DNA of 64,000 bases from Watersipora subatra (GCF_963576615.1 NC_088714.1:37923143-37987142); one strand, 5' to 3'. Positions 12,401-27,400 are shown, counted from the first letter of the stretch. The notes: generated from the sequence alone by a model not told the origin. Program-made: numbers and translations.

Positions 12401-15400
12401 CCCCTCAAACTTTTAACTCACAAAACTAGAAACAACTGATACAAATTATAATCTCATTTTATTGTATATATTTAAATACATAACAACATATTATTAATTT
12501 TTATACAGCACGCATACAACACACAACAATACATGACCTTCGGCATGGCGGTGAATTGGTTTAGGACTAGGTTAATTCAATATCCAATCGAAATCTGGAT
12601 GAATGTATTCACATATATCTTGGCTCTGACTAGTAGCTCATTATTAGCAACTAGTGTTATAAATAAAACTAAAATGTTAAATGATGAAACTCACATGGCA
12701 CTGCAGGACATGAATTACAAATTTAACAAATCAGACACCTCTCTGTTTCACCCTTGTATATTCAAAATTACCCCCTAGGGGGAATTCTTCCCTGGTTGGG
12801 AACCGCTGCTATAGCCTCTATGTGTCCTCTCAAATTCATTTAGCACCGATAGCCTCTATGTGTCCTCTCAAATTCATTTAGCACCGATAGCCTCTATGTG
12901 TCCTCACAAATTCATTTAGCACCGATAGCCTCTATGTGTCCTCTCAAATTCATTTAGCACCGATAGCCTCTGTTTGTCCTCTCAAATTCATTTATCACCG
13001 ATAGCCTCTGTTTGTCCTCTCAAATTCATTTAGCACCGATAGCCTCTATGTGTCCTCTCAAATTCATTTAGCACCGATAGCCTCTGTTTGTGTCCTTAGA
13101 TTACATTATGACTATATTTTCACCTGCTGATATTGACTTTCATTCAGGAATTAGATAAACTTTTGGGTGGTGGCATAGAGACTGGCAGCATCACAGAAAT
13201 ATTTGGAGAATCTGGAACAGGGAAGTCTCAGATCTGCCATACGCTGGCTGTAACTTGTCAGGTAACGTTTAAATCTGCCATTCAGTAGCTGTGACATGTC
13301 AAATAATTGTCAAACTGGCCATTGCTGGCTTTAGCATGTAAAATAGCTGTCAAACCTGCCATAAGCTAAAGGTAACATGTCATGTATCTGTCTAACCTGC
13401 CATAAGCTAACGGTAACATGTCATGTATCTGTCAAACCTGCCATAAGCTGAAGGTAATATGTCATGTATCTGTCAAACCTGCCATAAGGTGAATGTAACA
13501 TGTCAAGTATCTGTCAAACCTGCCATAAGCTGAATGTAACATGTCATGTATCTGTCAAACCTGCCATAAGCTGAAGGTAACATGTCATGTATCTGTCAAA
13601 CCTTCCATAAGCTGACAGTAACATGTCGTGTATCTGTCAAACCTGCCGTAAGCTAGCTATACCATCTGGTTATTATCAGTTTAGCCCTAATCTTTGGGTA
13701 TTTTTCACTTCGCTTTGCAGAATACATGTACGCATTTCAGTATTTTTTGAAAATTTTCAGCTGCCAGTAGACATGGGAGGAGGAGAGGGTCGTTGCCTCT
13801 ATATTGACACTGAAGGAACCTTTCGTCCAGAACGACTTTTTGCTGTCTCTGAAAGGTTTGAACTTTACTTTTGAATTGAATACATTTTTATTAAGTTTTC
13901 AAGTGGAGTCTCATTACATTGCTGCCATTTTTGTTTCACGTTATGAAGGACCATTATATTATGTCTATTATAATCTTAGGTAGTTCCGTGTTATGAAGGA
14001 CTACTATATTATATCTATTATAATCTTAGGTAGTTCCGTGTTATGAAGGACTACTATATTATATCTATTATAATCTTAGGTAGTTCCATGTTATGAAGGA
14101 CTACTATATTATATCTATTATAATCTTAGGTAGATCCATGTTATGAAAGACTACTATATTATGTCTATTATATTCTTAGGTAGTTCTATGTTATGAAGGA
14201 CCACTATATTATATCTATTATAATCTTAGGCAGTTCCATGTTATGAAGGACCACTATATTATGTCTATTATAATCTTACTAGGTACCAGCTATCTGGAAC
14301 TGATGTAACAGATAATGTGGCTTGTGCGCGGGCTTACCACAGTGACCACCAGATGCAGCTGCTCATGCAGGCTGCTGCCATTATGTCTGAATCTAGGTGA
14401 GATGAAAGTACGATGTAGTAATTTGATGTACTAGGGGGTGACTGCAGCCAGTCCACAACTCAATTTAATTGAAGCACATCACTATCACTACAATTTATTG
14501 TATGATTTTGCAAATGTTCGTCTCCACATTCGAAGACATTTCTAGCACACAACTTCAGAAACTGCAGATTTGTAATGCACTACATATGCTCCCTTTTTTC
14601 TTGGTATTATTTGAGTCTAAGTCGTTAAAACAATCTTAAACGCTAGAAATTCCCCTGTAATACAGCCCACGACCAAAGTGATATTGGAAAAAAGAAAGGG
14701 TACTGCTGGTTGAGAAATGCCATATTAGCATTCAAATGGCTCTGCAGTGCAATAGGATAACTGCAATGGTAACTGCAATGGTAGCTGTAATGTACTGGGT
14801 GTTACTATGTACAACAAACAGCCATAATAAAAGGAAAAGATTATATGTTTGTATCTCTCCCCTGCAATAAGAGAAATGCAATATTAGAAGTAAAATGGCA
14901 AGCTGCTGTATAATATACAGTTTGAAAGTTGGTTGTGTTGAATGTAGAATGGTTTTGACAGCAAGCTGTAACCAAATTGAAGAAATGTGTCATGATCACA
15001 AAAACCATGGTTAAAGATGTGGTTGCGTCAAATTTGAGTTGATCTTAAAAGAAAGCATTTTTTTCTCTATCAGTTGATATGTTGTTTGTTATGTTACGCT
15101 ATCGCATTGCCAAGATATTTGAAGATTAAAACCGAAAAAATCTGATCGCCTTGAAAACGCTCAGGCCACAAAAATGTGCCCAGACTTGCCCAAAATGATG
15201 TCACGCGTTATACAACCTGTCTCTATCTCTCGTATTCACATTGGCTATTTGCGATAAAAGTCTAGTCTTACGCGGCTCTATTGGCATATATCTTATTTTG
15301 TATTTGCTCATGTTGGCTAGAATAAAATTTTAAATCCAGCTACAGATGCATTATTATGAATATTTCAAAGGCATCAAATAACGAAAATTGAAAATTTGTT

Positions 15401-18400
15401 CTACTCAATTTCTCCAAATGTTGTGTAAACATTTGGGTACTGACTACCAATTCTACCGGTCTACGGTAATTCTGTCAAGCTAACTATGTTGAATAACGTC
15501 TTTGTATCAGCACAGTTCCGCCGCTACCCATACTAACGATATACAGCCTCCCATAAGTCCCGCCCACCTTATGTCCGTCGCCTATCCTTGGGGCGGGGCT
15601 GAATATCATTGCCTACACCGACTACAGTACTAGTTTCTTACTACCGTAAGTAAGCCGCGTCTTTGGAAAGAATATACATAGGGATAGAGTTTTAAAGATG
15701 AGAAATCTGCTGCAAATTGGATTTGAACTCACATTCTCCAGTTCTGTGGACATCCATATACCATATCCAATTCACTACAATATTCTGCAAATCATGTTTT
15801 GTATTATCTTCAACAATATTATTTTATTATATAATTTTTACAAGCAGAAACATTTTCATCTCGGCATAAAGCTTTTATTAAAAATATCAAGTCATTAAAC
15901 AACATATCAACTGATAGAGAAAAAAAATGCTTTCTTTTAAGATCAACTCAAATTTGACGCAACCACATCTTTAACCATGGTTTTTGTGATCAAGTAAAAG
16001 TGTCACATAGTTTTAGCTGATACAATAAGACAAATTCATCTACTGCAACAAACTCAAACAAAACATTATGGTTTATGCAGCACACATTCAAGTCTCTCTT
16101 TCCCCTTTATGGCAGTTTCCACACTGACAAAGCTTCTTCGGCTGGTGGGACGACATCAACATTCTGTAATCAGTAAAACAAATGCAATAAATATATGTCA
16201 TTCATAGATATGTCATTCTAAAGCGTATCTATTGACAGCTTCCAAATTGGGATTTTGATAGATTGCGAGTGTAATTTTAAAAACGAATAAACGTTTAACA
16301 AAGGTACAAGTACGCCAAGCCAACGATTCGAAGCTTTGGTTCTGGAAATTAAAGATTTGCATTGATCAATCGATTTTCTTCACTTTCTACAAGTGAAAAG
16401 TGAACATCTAATGTCAAATCATAAATCTAATTTACTAGATAAAGATGCCACAGAAAATTTGAAGCAAATGTAGCTAGGTGAACCGATAAAAAATATAAAA
16501 CGATGATTAGTGATAGCAAAAAGTTACAATTTTATTAATTAGTACATGTATTAATGAGTACTAAAATATTACCTTTAGTATATTCATCAATCTAAGCCAT
16601 TGTATAGCTAGATGCTAAAGATTAAAAAGAAGCCGTCAAGAACTTACTGTACATACATATCTCGCACGCGCAGGAAATTACATTTTAGCCTCAAACAGGA
16701 AAATATAATCTGAATGTAAACTCAACAGGAAACTCTATAGGAGACTCAAAGTAAAAGATAAATTTACCTCCATTCTCCGAGCTTCCTCCGTAGAACTTTA
16801 ACTACCTGATGCCAAGAAAACTCGGAGTCACCTTCGCAGTAACTTTACAGCAATTTTACAATTACATATATGTTGTTCGCCAATAAAACGTCGATCGAGT
16901 AATTCATTAAAGTAACGATGTTAATTAATTTAGTAAATATCGATGTCCATGCGAATTAATAATAGAGTAAAGTCCCTAAATTTGAGATCACAGACAACGC
17001 GTTTTACGAGTGATAACATTTATTACGGCCTATATAAAACTTTCGTGCTGATGATTGGCTAGGGGAGCGACCTCATATTTATCGCTCGTGGTTTCTTTTC
17101 AGATATATTGCTTGTGACGTCACGAAAGAAGCACCCGCTGGAACGTGAGCTTTTTAAAAGAGGGCCTCATTCAAATGCATATATTTCTGGACAGGGTTGG
17201 TCTACAAAGACAAAATTGGCATCAAATTGTAGCTGATGTTTTAGCTTTTTATGGGTCTTAATTTCATTAAATCGAATTTTTTGACGCAACCACATCTTTA
17301 AGTCGGGTGTTTGAGATTTTAGAGTTATCTACACTAGCAGAAGGAGAAAATTCTCTGTTATTTGCAAAAAAATTTGATTCCATCTTAATAACAGCAGGTT
17401 TTATGGTCAATAAACTGAATGCATGTTTACCATTAGTGTGAAAACATAGTTCTGAGAAAACTGGTGTTAAAGTTTGAGAAATGAAAACCAATGCACAATT
17501 CTGTTTACATTTCAAAACTTCATAGCAACCAATATCAAGAAGTTGTGATATTTATTTAGATTTTTGTATTTATATGCAAAGAATTATGCTGAATTTAAAA
17601 ATCTAAACAGGTTTTAGTTGGTTGTGATAGAAATAGCTGTATATTTATAAGAACGTGTAGGCCTTTAACTTAATTATGCAGATATTAAAAACGGCTTGGC
17701 AGCACCGCGATATTGGGCACAGCCGTAGTATCATCAAAAAAGTCTCTAGAAAAATAATAACAGTAAAATATTGCACACCATCGGTCACTATATACTTTGA
17801 TCTTGTAAATTCGAAGGATTTTTCTTATAATTAAATTTTATAATAATCTTCTAAAATCGAATAATTATTTTTATAATTAAATATTGTAATAATCTTATAA
17901 GAATCGTTAGAAAAATATCATCGTCATTTCCTTTACTTTCACTGCTTTGGGCATCAGTTGGGATACCAAAGTACTCATTATAAGTGTCCAAAATGTCTGT
18001 TATCTTTAAAATTGGCAAAAAAAGAAACCATTACTTGTCAGTACTTTTACGTTAATTACAGAAACCTTTGGCAATTGGACAATGCCATAGACGGGTGAAA
18101 TGTGCACATTTTTCTCGTGAAATGCGCACGACTAAATGGTTCTACTCTCTGTCGCATGGCTTTATCGGCGTTTCGTTGGCTGGTCTTAATTTTGATTAAA
18201 AAAGGCTTGTCAGGTTTTAATGGCGATTTTAGGCCAAATTAATCTGTCTAGTTATGTATTATCTGATCAGATGGGTAAGTCGAGAATATTGTCGAGAATT
18301 TTCAAAGACTTGGTAACATATTTAAATAAGTTTATATGTGTTTTGTATCGTTATTAACTTATTATACTTAAACGGCTCCATACAAAAATGTTTAAATTTG

Positions 18401-21400
18401 TTGATGGGATTTCGGGACAAGGGTTTGGGTACAGCATTGATGAATAATTTTCGGAAGTTTAGTGCGCATGTGCATTTATCATAAATCTCCCAAATACGAG
18501 GGAAGCTAGTGTTTGGGAGTGATCGTGGGAATACTGCGGGCTTTTCTATTATAGCTTTACAATCATATATTGTAAGAAAACTAGTGTGAGTCGTATTAAT
18601 GGTAAAAAAGGTAATTTATAACGTTATTTCTTTAGACTTGATAGCAAAAGATTGTAGACAAACCTTAGTGAACATCTTAGGCTCAATCTTTGAAAAATCT
18701 GTGAATTTGTCTAGTATTTATTACTCAATTAAAGTGATGCAAAGAAGCCAGAATTAAAGTTAAATAGGCCGGCTGTAATAATTATAGATACAGTTTTAAA
18801 ATAGTTTTTACATTTACCGTTGGGAACAGATAAGCTCATTTCGAATATAAGCCGACCCTATAAAACGGCCTTAAAATGGTAAATTTATCAAAAAATCTCA
18901 CAGATACGCCCTAAAAACCGTAACATGCTGTACGTGCCCATCACAGTCAAAAGTTGTTGGAGAGAATTAATGAAAATGATATCATTGTTTTATTAATGCT
19001 AAAAAAATTTCAAATTCTAGCGGTACTATTAATGCAAATAAACTCGAATGAAGTTGGTATCAATATGTATGTGACGAGTGTAAGCAAGTGATCACGTGAC
19101 CGACCAATCACAGACTGTTATCGCAGTCATAACATACATTAGCTATCAGCCAAGTGCTGCTTTACATTCGCCGCATCCTTGAAAAGGTTACTAATGTATT
19201 GCAGAATGAACTTGACCCCCTTTCTACCGCGTTCTGTGTCAGAGTTTCCAATATTATTATAGTCTACCGTGCTCTGTGTCAGCAGAGTTTCCAATATTAT
19301 TATAGTTTACTGTGCTCTGTGTCAGCAGAGTTTCCAATATTATTATAGTTTACCGTGCTCTGTGTCAGCAGAGTTTACAATATTATTATAGTTTACCGTG
19401 CTCTGTGTCAGCAGAGTTTACAATATTATTATAGTTTACCGTGCTCTGTGTCAGCAGAGTTTCCAATATTATTATAGTTTACCGTGCTCTGTGTCAGCAG
19501 AGTTTCCAATATTATTATAGTCTACCGTGCTCTGTGTCAGCAGAGTTTCCAATATTATTATAGTGTAAGGCATTATTATTACTGCTAGTAATAACATAAT
19601 AACTTCACTAGTACTGATGTTCAATAAAGGTTCACCCAAAGTCTTTTGTTTTACAATTAGCGTTTTACAAACCTCCGTAGCTGTATTGAGTCTCACATGA
19701 CTGGTCACGACTAAGAAGAAATTGCAATAAAAATAAAGCTTTTGCAAAGCGAAACGAAGCTCAGGATGGGCTGTAAACATATCTTCTATTGGCTCAAAGT
19801 ATGTGGATGGTTGTTCCATTTTAATTGGTAATTGTTTCCTTAACTGATTACATAGTTAAAAACGTTTTGTGCAAAGCTTACTAAAGCCGCACAAGCAGCC
19901 TTTGGCGATGCACTGTGCCATGCCTGTGCATGCGCTGTGCCGAGCCGCACTACGCTGCTCGTGGTACACGACGAGCTAAGTTAGCATAATGTCAATAATG
20001 TCTTTGCACTTTGAGTGTGATCAGATTTATGCATGTATAAATCAACCCCTTTTGGTTTTAAATTAGGCTTATATGCAAGGATATATGGTAATTTATGACT
20101 ATATATTAGACATCCCTATAACATATATAGTAGGTCCAACATGTATCTCTTTTTAAGTAAATTCCACAATGCGTAAATAGTTGATGTAAAATCTTTGCTT
20201 CGTTTCACATAAGAAATTCCACAAACCATCAAATCGGTGCGATTTGACTCATGAAAGTCTCATAGTTAGCCTTAAAAATATCGTTTTGCTTGTCGCACTT
20301 AGGAGAGAAAATGACATATGGTGGTATCCCTATAATCGAGGTATATCTTTAACCACCATTAGTACGGTTGGAGGAGAAATTTAATTATAAAATATTAGTA
20401 TTGTGTTTAAGATGATTCTAAAGGTTGACTTGCAACAAAATTCACATTACAGTTATTTGGTATCAAAAGTTTTATCATGTCTTACTTCACCATGTGTTGT
20501 AGGTCCAAAATATGTGGAAATGTGATTACACGCTCTTAAAAGCTAAAAAACGAGGAGTTAATCGCAGCCATCACGAAAACTGTAGGTTAGAATCCCTTTA
20601 TTTCGAAGACGTACTCAACCCGTCGTAATTATTGTTTTGACACGTGATGTTATCATGGGAATGAAAAGGCCAGTAAAAAGCTCAATATAAAATGTCTCAT
20701 AGCACTAGTTTATGACAAACACTTTGGATTTTATCGGAAAGCCCGGATCAAATATATATGTTTGCTACTTTACAGTTTTGTTTCAGCTTGGTCTAATCAT
20801 CTAGTCGTAATCTGATCATGAGACCCATACTTCCTGCCAAATGGTGCGAACAATTTCTGCTGCATTTTCCAACTATCACAGGTGACCAACAAGCTCCTCA
20901 TGTTTATCAGAGGATGATATGCACTCCTTCGAGCTAAGGTTAAAAAATTAAACGAGTTTTTAGGCTAGGTTGTGAAATATCAGTGCTCAAAGTGACAGCA
21001 TTACAATGATGATTAAATAGACGCGTAAGGACAATAGACATGATTTTATTGAATGCGTGAAGTATATTTGTGAAAATATTTCGGCGAATGAGGTTGCATG
21101 AAAGTGTAAACAGGAGCACATTGTGTTCAACTCCGTCCCATTTGAGCTGTTTTGGAGAGGGATTCCAACCTACAGCCTTTTTAAGAGCTTGTAATCACAT
21201 TCCCATATATTTTGCACCTACAACACAGCAGAGTAAGACATAGTGAACCTTTATGTAAGATACTCTATTAGAGCTCAACAAATCAATGACAGTCAAATGG
21301 TGTATAATATTTGAGGCTAAAGTAGGTGTGAAGTACGTGTGTCACTCCGCGTTACATCAGAGAAATGTGCATTTTGAAAAGCTAGTTGCTTATTCTTAAA

Positions 21401-24400
21401 ACTCTCCAATCTGGCTGGAAGCACTTCAATAAAAACTAATTTGTCTAATTTTAATTAAGTTTGCTAACATATGCCCTAAAATTATAAAAATGTTTGATAT
21501 AAATTGTAAACTACATGCTTGAAAACATGTCACCACTGTTACATCCCATTGTCACCATTGTTACGCTTCTTATATTCTGTACACGTAAAAGCATTTACAT
21601 TCACTGCAATGAGATCAATAATGGTATTAAAGCTAATGATTACAATATAGTGTATATATATAAACAAGTATTAGCTTGAAATGTTTTTCATTGTTTTCAA
21701 AGTATAAAATATAATTAAATAATAATTGTAATATGATGAAGACATGATAAGCATGATTAAGCTTGTCTAAATAACGTAAAATAACAATAATGATAATAAT
21801 AATAATATTTATCATGTAGTTGTGAGAATGTACAAACAAAATGTTTTCTGTCATTTTGCATGCTCTAAATCTTCTGTAAAACAGTATTGACTTATGTTAG
21901 AAAGAGTGGGGCAAGACTATGATGGGTTAAGGGATGAAACTCCAGCCATGCTATATCTTTTGTATTAGCAACAAACACGCTTTTTTAGCTTAACCCATTT
22001 GAAAAAATGCACTTCAGCATCAAGGACATCTACACTTTTTACCACTCCTACAGAATGCGTAGAAGTTCTACGCATTCTCACAGACAGCAATGTTTGCACA
22101 AAATAGTCATCATTCAATGTATTTGCTAGTTGATTTATGGGTTCTAAATTGCACTCACCTTCTGGATCAGATCTCTAATTACATGTTGATCAGTATTTGT
22201 TGAAAAGTTAAAGCATTCCCATGGTATATTTTTATTACACGGCTGTAATTAACGCATATTTCTATTACACGGCCATAACTAACGTATGTTTTGTTCACAG
22301 TTTGACTGTGGTGTATCTGCTGTTTCCTTTTGAAAGGCTGACCAGCAAAACAGCGTTGGTCTAAAACCTTTTGATTACCATAAACTTCATCAGCTGCCAA
22401 AACAATTAATTTTGCTGCTGATTGCTTACAAGATTCTGCAAACTATTTATTATTTTCTACAATTGCTTTTCTTAAAAAGATTCCCCATCTAACACTTCTT
22501 TTTAGGACCCCACCTAGACTAGCAACTAGTCTTTGCCATGTGAAGTGGCAGAGAAATTTCATTTTAAAAGACTTAGGTTGTGGCTCGCTTTATACCGGCC
22601 CAAATTATAGAACAGGTAGCGGTTTTTAAATTGTTTCGTAGATCACATCAGACAAGATTTTGATAGATGTGATCTGAATATTTTTAAGCTTTGTGTAAGA
22701 AAAAATTTGTTCCAAAAAAGTATGCACAGCGTATTTATCGTGAGTTACACAATCACTGATTACACAAATACTTTTCCCACCAGATGCAGTCCATACAACA
22801 CATGGAAACAGGAAACAGGGTAACTTATTTTTATGACCAATGAGCAGCTTGAACTTCATCCTGATATAAAGTTTCAACTGAAATCTCTTTGCATGCTTTG
22901 TTATCACTGAGCGCACTTTTACATACATCATAATATTAGGCTTGCAAGTCTTTGGCGTAGCAGTAGGATTAAAAGTGCCTTCATTGCTTATCTAAGACGG
23001 AAGAAAAGTGATTGAGCCCGTTTTTTAAATTTTTGACTGGCTTAAATTTGCAACAGTTATAATGAGTAACTTGTACATGAGAACATCATTGCACTACTAA
23101 TAACCTTTAAACATGAAGTTCACTCAAATTAATCCTATACTTATACGAGGGTTTAGCAATGGTGACAGTGTAACAGTGGTGACACAATTTACAGAAACAG
23201 GTGCAACTTTGAACAAAACTGAAATTAGTTATAGAATACAGCATATAAAGTTAGCATTAAAAACAGATTACTACTAATTTTGAACTAATAGCACAAGTTT
23301 AGCAAAGACTTACTGATGTTGTCTGTCCCCATTGTCACTGGAAACATGTCTACTTATAAAGGAGCCCGACAATCAGTTTGTGCATACAATAACAATTTGT
23401 GCTATAATGGGCAGCAAACCACTGAAATCCACTACAATTAGGCATTTGTGTTTAGTGGAGTATGTATACCATATACAAGCATCTCTATCTTGCAATTATT
23501 GCAATGAATATTCTTGCACATATACAACAACTTCAACAAACCATTAAAACATGATAGAGAAGCACTACTCTCACCATTATTTTTTATTTTAGGGCTTGAG
23601 GTATATACTTGATACAAAAAGCATTAATTCTATGAAATTCCTGTTTTTAAATTTTGCAAGGAAATTTGTTTACTTACAGATATACCCATATGCTACTAAT
23701 GCTTCGGCAGTCCAGTGTTTCATGAGAGATCGTCACGTGTGCCGATATAGCACAGAGAATAATTAGCTGCACAAATATTCATAAATGTCTAAAGGTGTTC
23801 AATCTTATATCCCAACCTCTAACCATGGCTTTGGACAAACGGACAAACACACCGTTTTTATCATAGTTAAGATAGTGTAGGTTTTTGTTTTACTTTGCTC
23901 GGACATCTAGAATACTTTTTGTGTCATTAACCTTGTTGTGGAGAAAGAAGTGAAACAAAATTGTTTACATTGACAATAAAGGTCTCCTTAACTTAATATA
24001 ATTAATACGGTAAGCCTGTTCCCTAAATAAATAGAGTTTACCCTAAATCAAGTGTACCTTAAATCAAGAGTACCCTAAATCAAGTGTACTCCAAATCAAA
24101 TACAATATAAGCGTTTGTGGAATGGACTATTTACGTTGTAGAGGCGTAAATAGTCCTTTCTACTGTTATATTAGTTGTAAAGGACAGTTAATTATGCTGT
24201 GTCATCTAAACTGAAAAAATTGGGTTGCAGTTGTAGCCATTTCATAGAACCTGTCTATTAGCCCTAAGATCATACCCCAACCCTATTAGCTCTAGGATGG
24301 CCCCTTAATTCAACCACCGATGTTACGTTATAATCCAAACGTACTGTTATAACACTTGGTATATATTTCTTGTAAGAGGAAACTGTGTTGCAACTTTGGC

Positions 24401-27400
24401 AGGTATGCGCTGATGATAGTAGACAGTGCAACAGCCCTCTTCAGGACAGACTATTCAGGTCGTGGGGAGCTCTCTGCCAGACAGAATCACCTTGGAAAGT
24501 TTCTCAGGATGCTTCTTCGTCTCGCTGATGAGGTGACAACTCACAACTCAAGCGTTTTACTGGTCTTTTTGTAGATTTTACTGTAGGTGCATTATCAACT
24601 TCTTCATATGTGTACAAGAAAATAGCCTTTAGTTCTTGCGTACCACTTTGGTCCTTTTCTGACACTCAGCGAGAAGTGAGCAAATAGAACTTTATTCTTT
24701 GTTTTAGGCTGTTTGTCAGGCAAAATAGACAGCTATATTCATAATATTATTTAATTCGTGTATTCTGAAATTACCTATGAAACTTAAGGACAAAGAGACA
24801 TGAGATATATACACTGTAAAACCTGTAATTGAATACCACCTTTATTTAAACACCACCTCTATTTGTCCGCCACTACGAGAGGATTGAAAAATAGAGCGCC
24901 ACCCTCTATTTGAACGCCACATCCATTTGGCCGCCACTGTGATTATATTTGATCCTTATGAACCCAAAACATCAACTGATCAGAAGTAAAGTGTTCACAA
25001 AATCATATTAATAATGAATTATTTAGATTTATAACTATAAATTCTCTCGTTGTCCAACTCCAAAGCTTTTCGCTTTTTTTTCTCGTCAAAACCTTAAAAT
25101 AATTAATAACGGTCTCAGGCTGATAGTAGTTTCTTGTTTAACGCGATATTGATACTTCGAAGTACGTGTACATATATAAAAACGGTTTAATTTCACGACA
25201 GTAGAGGAACTGTAAAAGCGTCATCATGGAATTTAATTACCAACTGCCTCAGGCTAATAGTTCCTTGTTTAACGCGGTCTTAATACATTGAAGAACATGC
25301 TTATAAAAACGGTTTACAAGTCTGGGGCCAAAGGTTACGTTTAATGAGCAAACATTAACGCGTTGCAATTGTGCTAAATGCAGCGCGTAAAAGTTTTGGT
25401 CTGCCAAATCATTGTTTGGACGGTAATATTGACTAGTTCAGCAGTGCAGAAGAATTAAGGCCAGACGATATTGTGGAAGGTATTAGACAACCAGAAGATG
25501 TTCGTTTCATCAAAAGCAACAATCAGACCGCAGCAATCCGAGCAAACAATGGAAATATTTTTGTTTTAAAAACGTTAATTTTTGTTTCTGCATGTAATAT
25601 AAGTATTGTTCGTTTATATCGCTTGTTCATGAATATATATATATTTCTATCATTCGATAGATTATTATTAGATAACTTAAAAATATGCACATTTATGGCA
25701 TGTTATTTAATAGCATCCTTGCGTCTACCTTAACACAGCTTACAATGGATGAATGCTCATAATTCCACTTCTATTGCACATCAAAAGCTAGTTTTGGCTG
25801 CAAGCTGTAGCAAACATCTCAATGGGTGGAATGAGCTTTCATGCAACATTGTTAAATATATATATTAAATAAAAATGCTTTCGAATTTAGAATGAAATAA
25901 AAGTTGAAAATGTCAACAAATTGCAAAGAAGGACACAGGTTATAATATCTTAGCTGGTTAATTGCAAGCAATAAATATCAACTGTTAGAGAAATTTATTG
26001 TTTTCCTGATGCATATGTATGACAAGTTGGAGGTAAGTTGGCAGATTTACTGCATCCAAAAGGTTATTACACCGTCGAAGTGGCATCGGTATAGTATTAT
26101 CGCTCTATCGGAAAAAGCGAGTAAAATATAGACGATGTTTGCTTGGCCCGTTATAGGACTAAATTTATTTTTCCAAAATTTTGAGGGGCTATTTTAAAAA
26201 TACTTTAGCCTAATAAAACAGCCTTTGATTGAACGCCCACTCCAAAATTTTGAAAAGCTAACTCTGACCCTTTTACGGGCAAAGCGAATGTCGCTTACAT
26301 TTTGCACTCTCCTTCAGGCAGAGTGACATTAGCCTTTTTAGATATAAAAAATCTGTTAACAGTTCATATCATCTGTTAACTTACCTTCAACTTTTCGTAG
26401 ATCTCTAAATAAATATTCCAAAAAAGCCAAAGAATATCTCTAGCAGTTGATATCTATTGCAATTTCTCTGATGAGCTTGTAGCCTGTGTCTTGCTTTACA
26501 ATTTGTTGAAGCTTTCAATTTTATTTCTTTCTAAATTTGAAGGCATATTTTTATTTTATAACTAGATTTAATGTTGCATAAAACTCATTGCACTCATTGA
26601 TATGTTTTCTAGTTTGCAGCCAAAACTGTTTTTTATGTGCAATAGAAGTGGAGTTATGAGCGTCGACCCGTTAAAAGCAGAGTTGATATAACCACAATGA
26701 TGTTATCAAATAATATGCAATAAATCTGCAAGTTTATAAGTTATATAATACAATCTATCAAATGCTACAATATATATTCAAGAACAAGTGACATAAACCG
26801 TAATTATAATACACAAATAAACAAAAATTAACATTTTTTAATCTACAACATTTGTTTCATTTGCTCAGCCTGTTGCGTTCTGATTGTTCCTTTTGTTTGG
26901 AACGATTTTATCTTGATGCTCAATGCCTGCCACAATGTCTTCTGATCTCAACAACTTCTGCATGGCTGAACTAGTCAATAGTATCATCCAAACAGTTTTT
27001 TGGCAAAGCATAACTTTTACGCCTTGCATTTCGCAAAATAATGATCAACTTTTAGTCGCATGGAGGCTAAGCACAACTTAGCCTAATACTGGTCAGTCAT
27101 ATACTATCGTAAATGTAAACCGTGTTTCGCATACAATGTACGTCGAACTATCAAGATCGTGTTGAACATGGAACTACTATTAGCCTGATATAGTTACTAG
27201 TTATTTATATGGTGATGCTTTCAAAGTTTTAACGAAAAAACCGAAAAGTGTTGGAGGTGCAAGATATACTTAGGAATTAATTGTTTTTGATGGAACTGAG
27301 TCATTATTAGTAAGGTTTTGTGGTTTTCTACTGATCTTCTGATATTATGGGTTTGTAAAGATCAAAGAATGTCAAAGCTGTGGTCAAATGGAGGTGGCAT

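Noticed and set aside
11972..12439. 155-codon plus-strand ORF with repeated TSASTVVY
   Set aside because: It lies in RAD51 intron 3. Its core is the 24-bp tandem array and its end is the hAT element; nothing supports expression.
16110..16800. Minus-strand mini-gene with an acceptor and a short [14 protein letters not shown] terminal exon
   Set aside because: Only one short exon-like string, no recognisable domain, surrounded by transposon ends.
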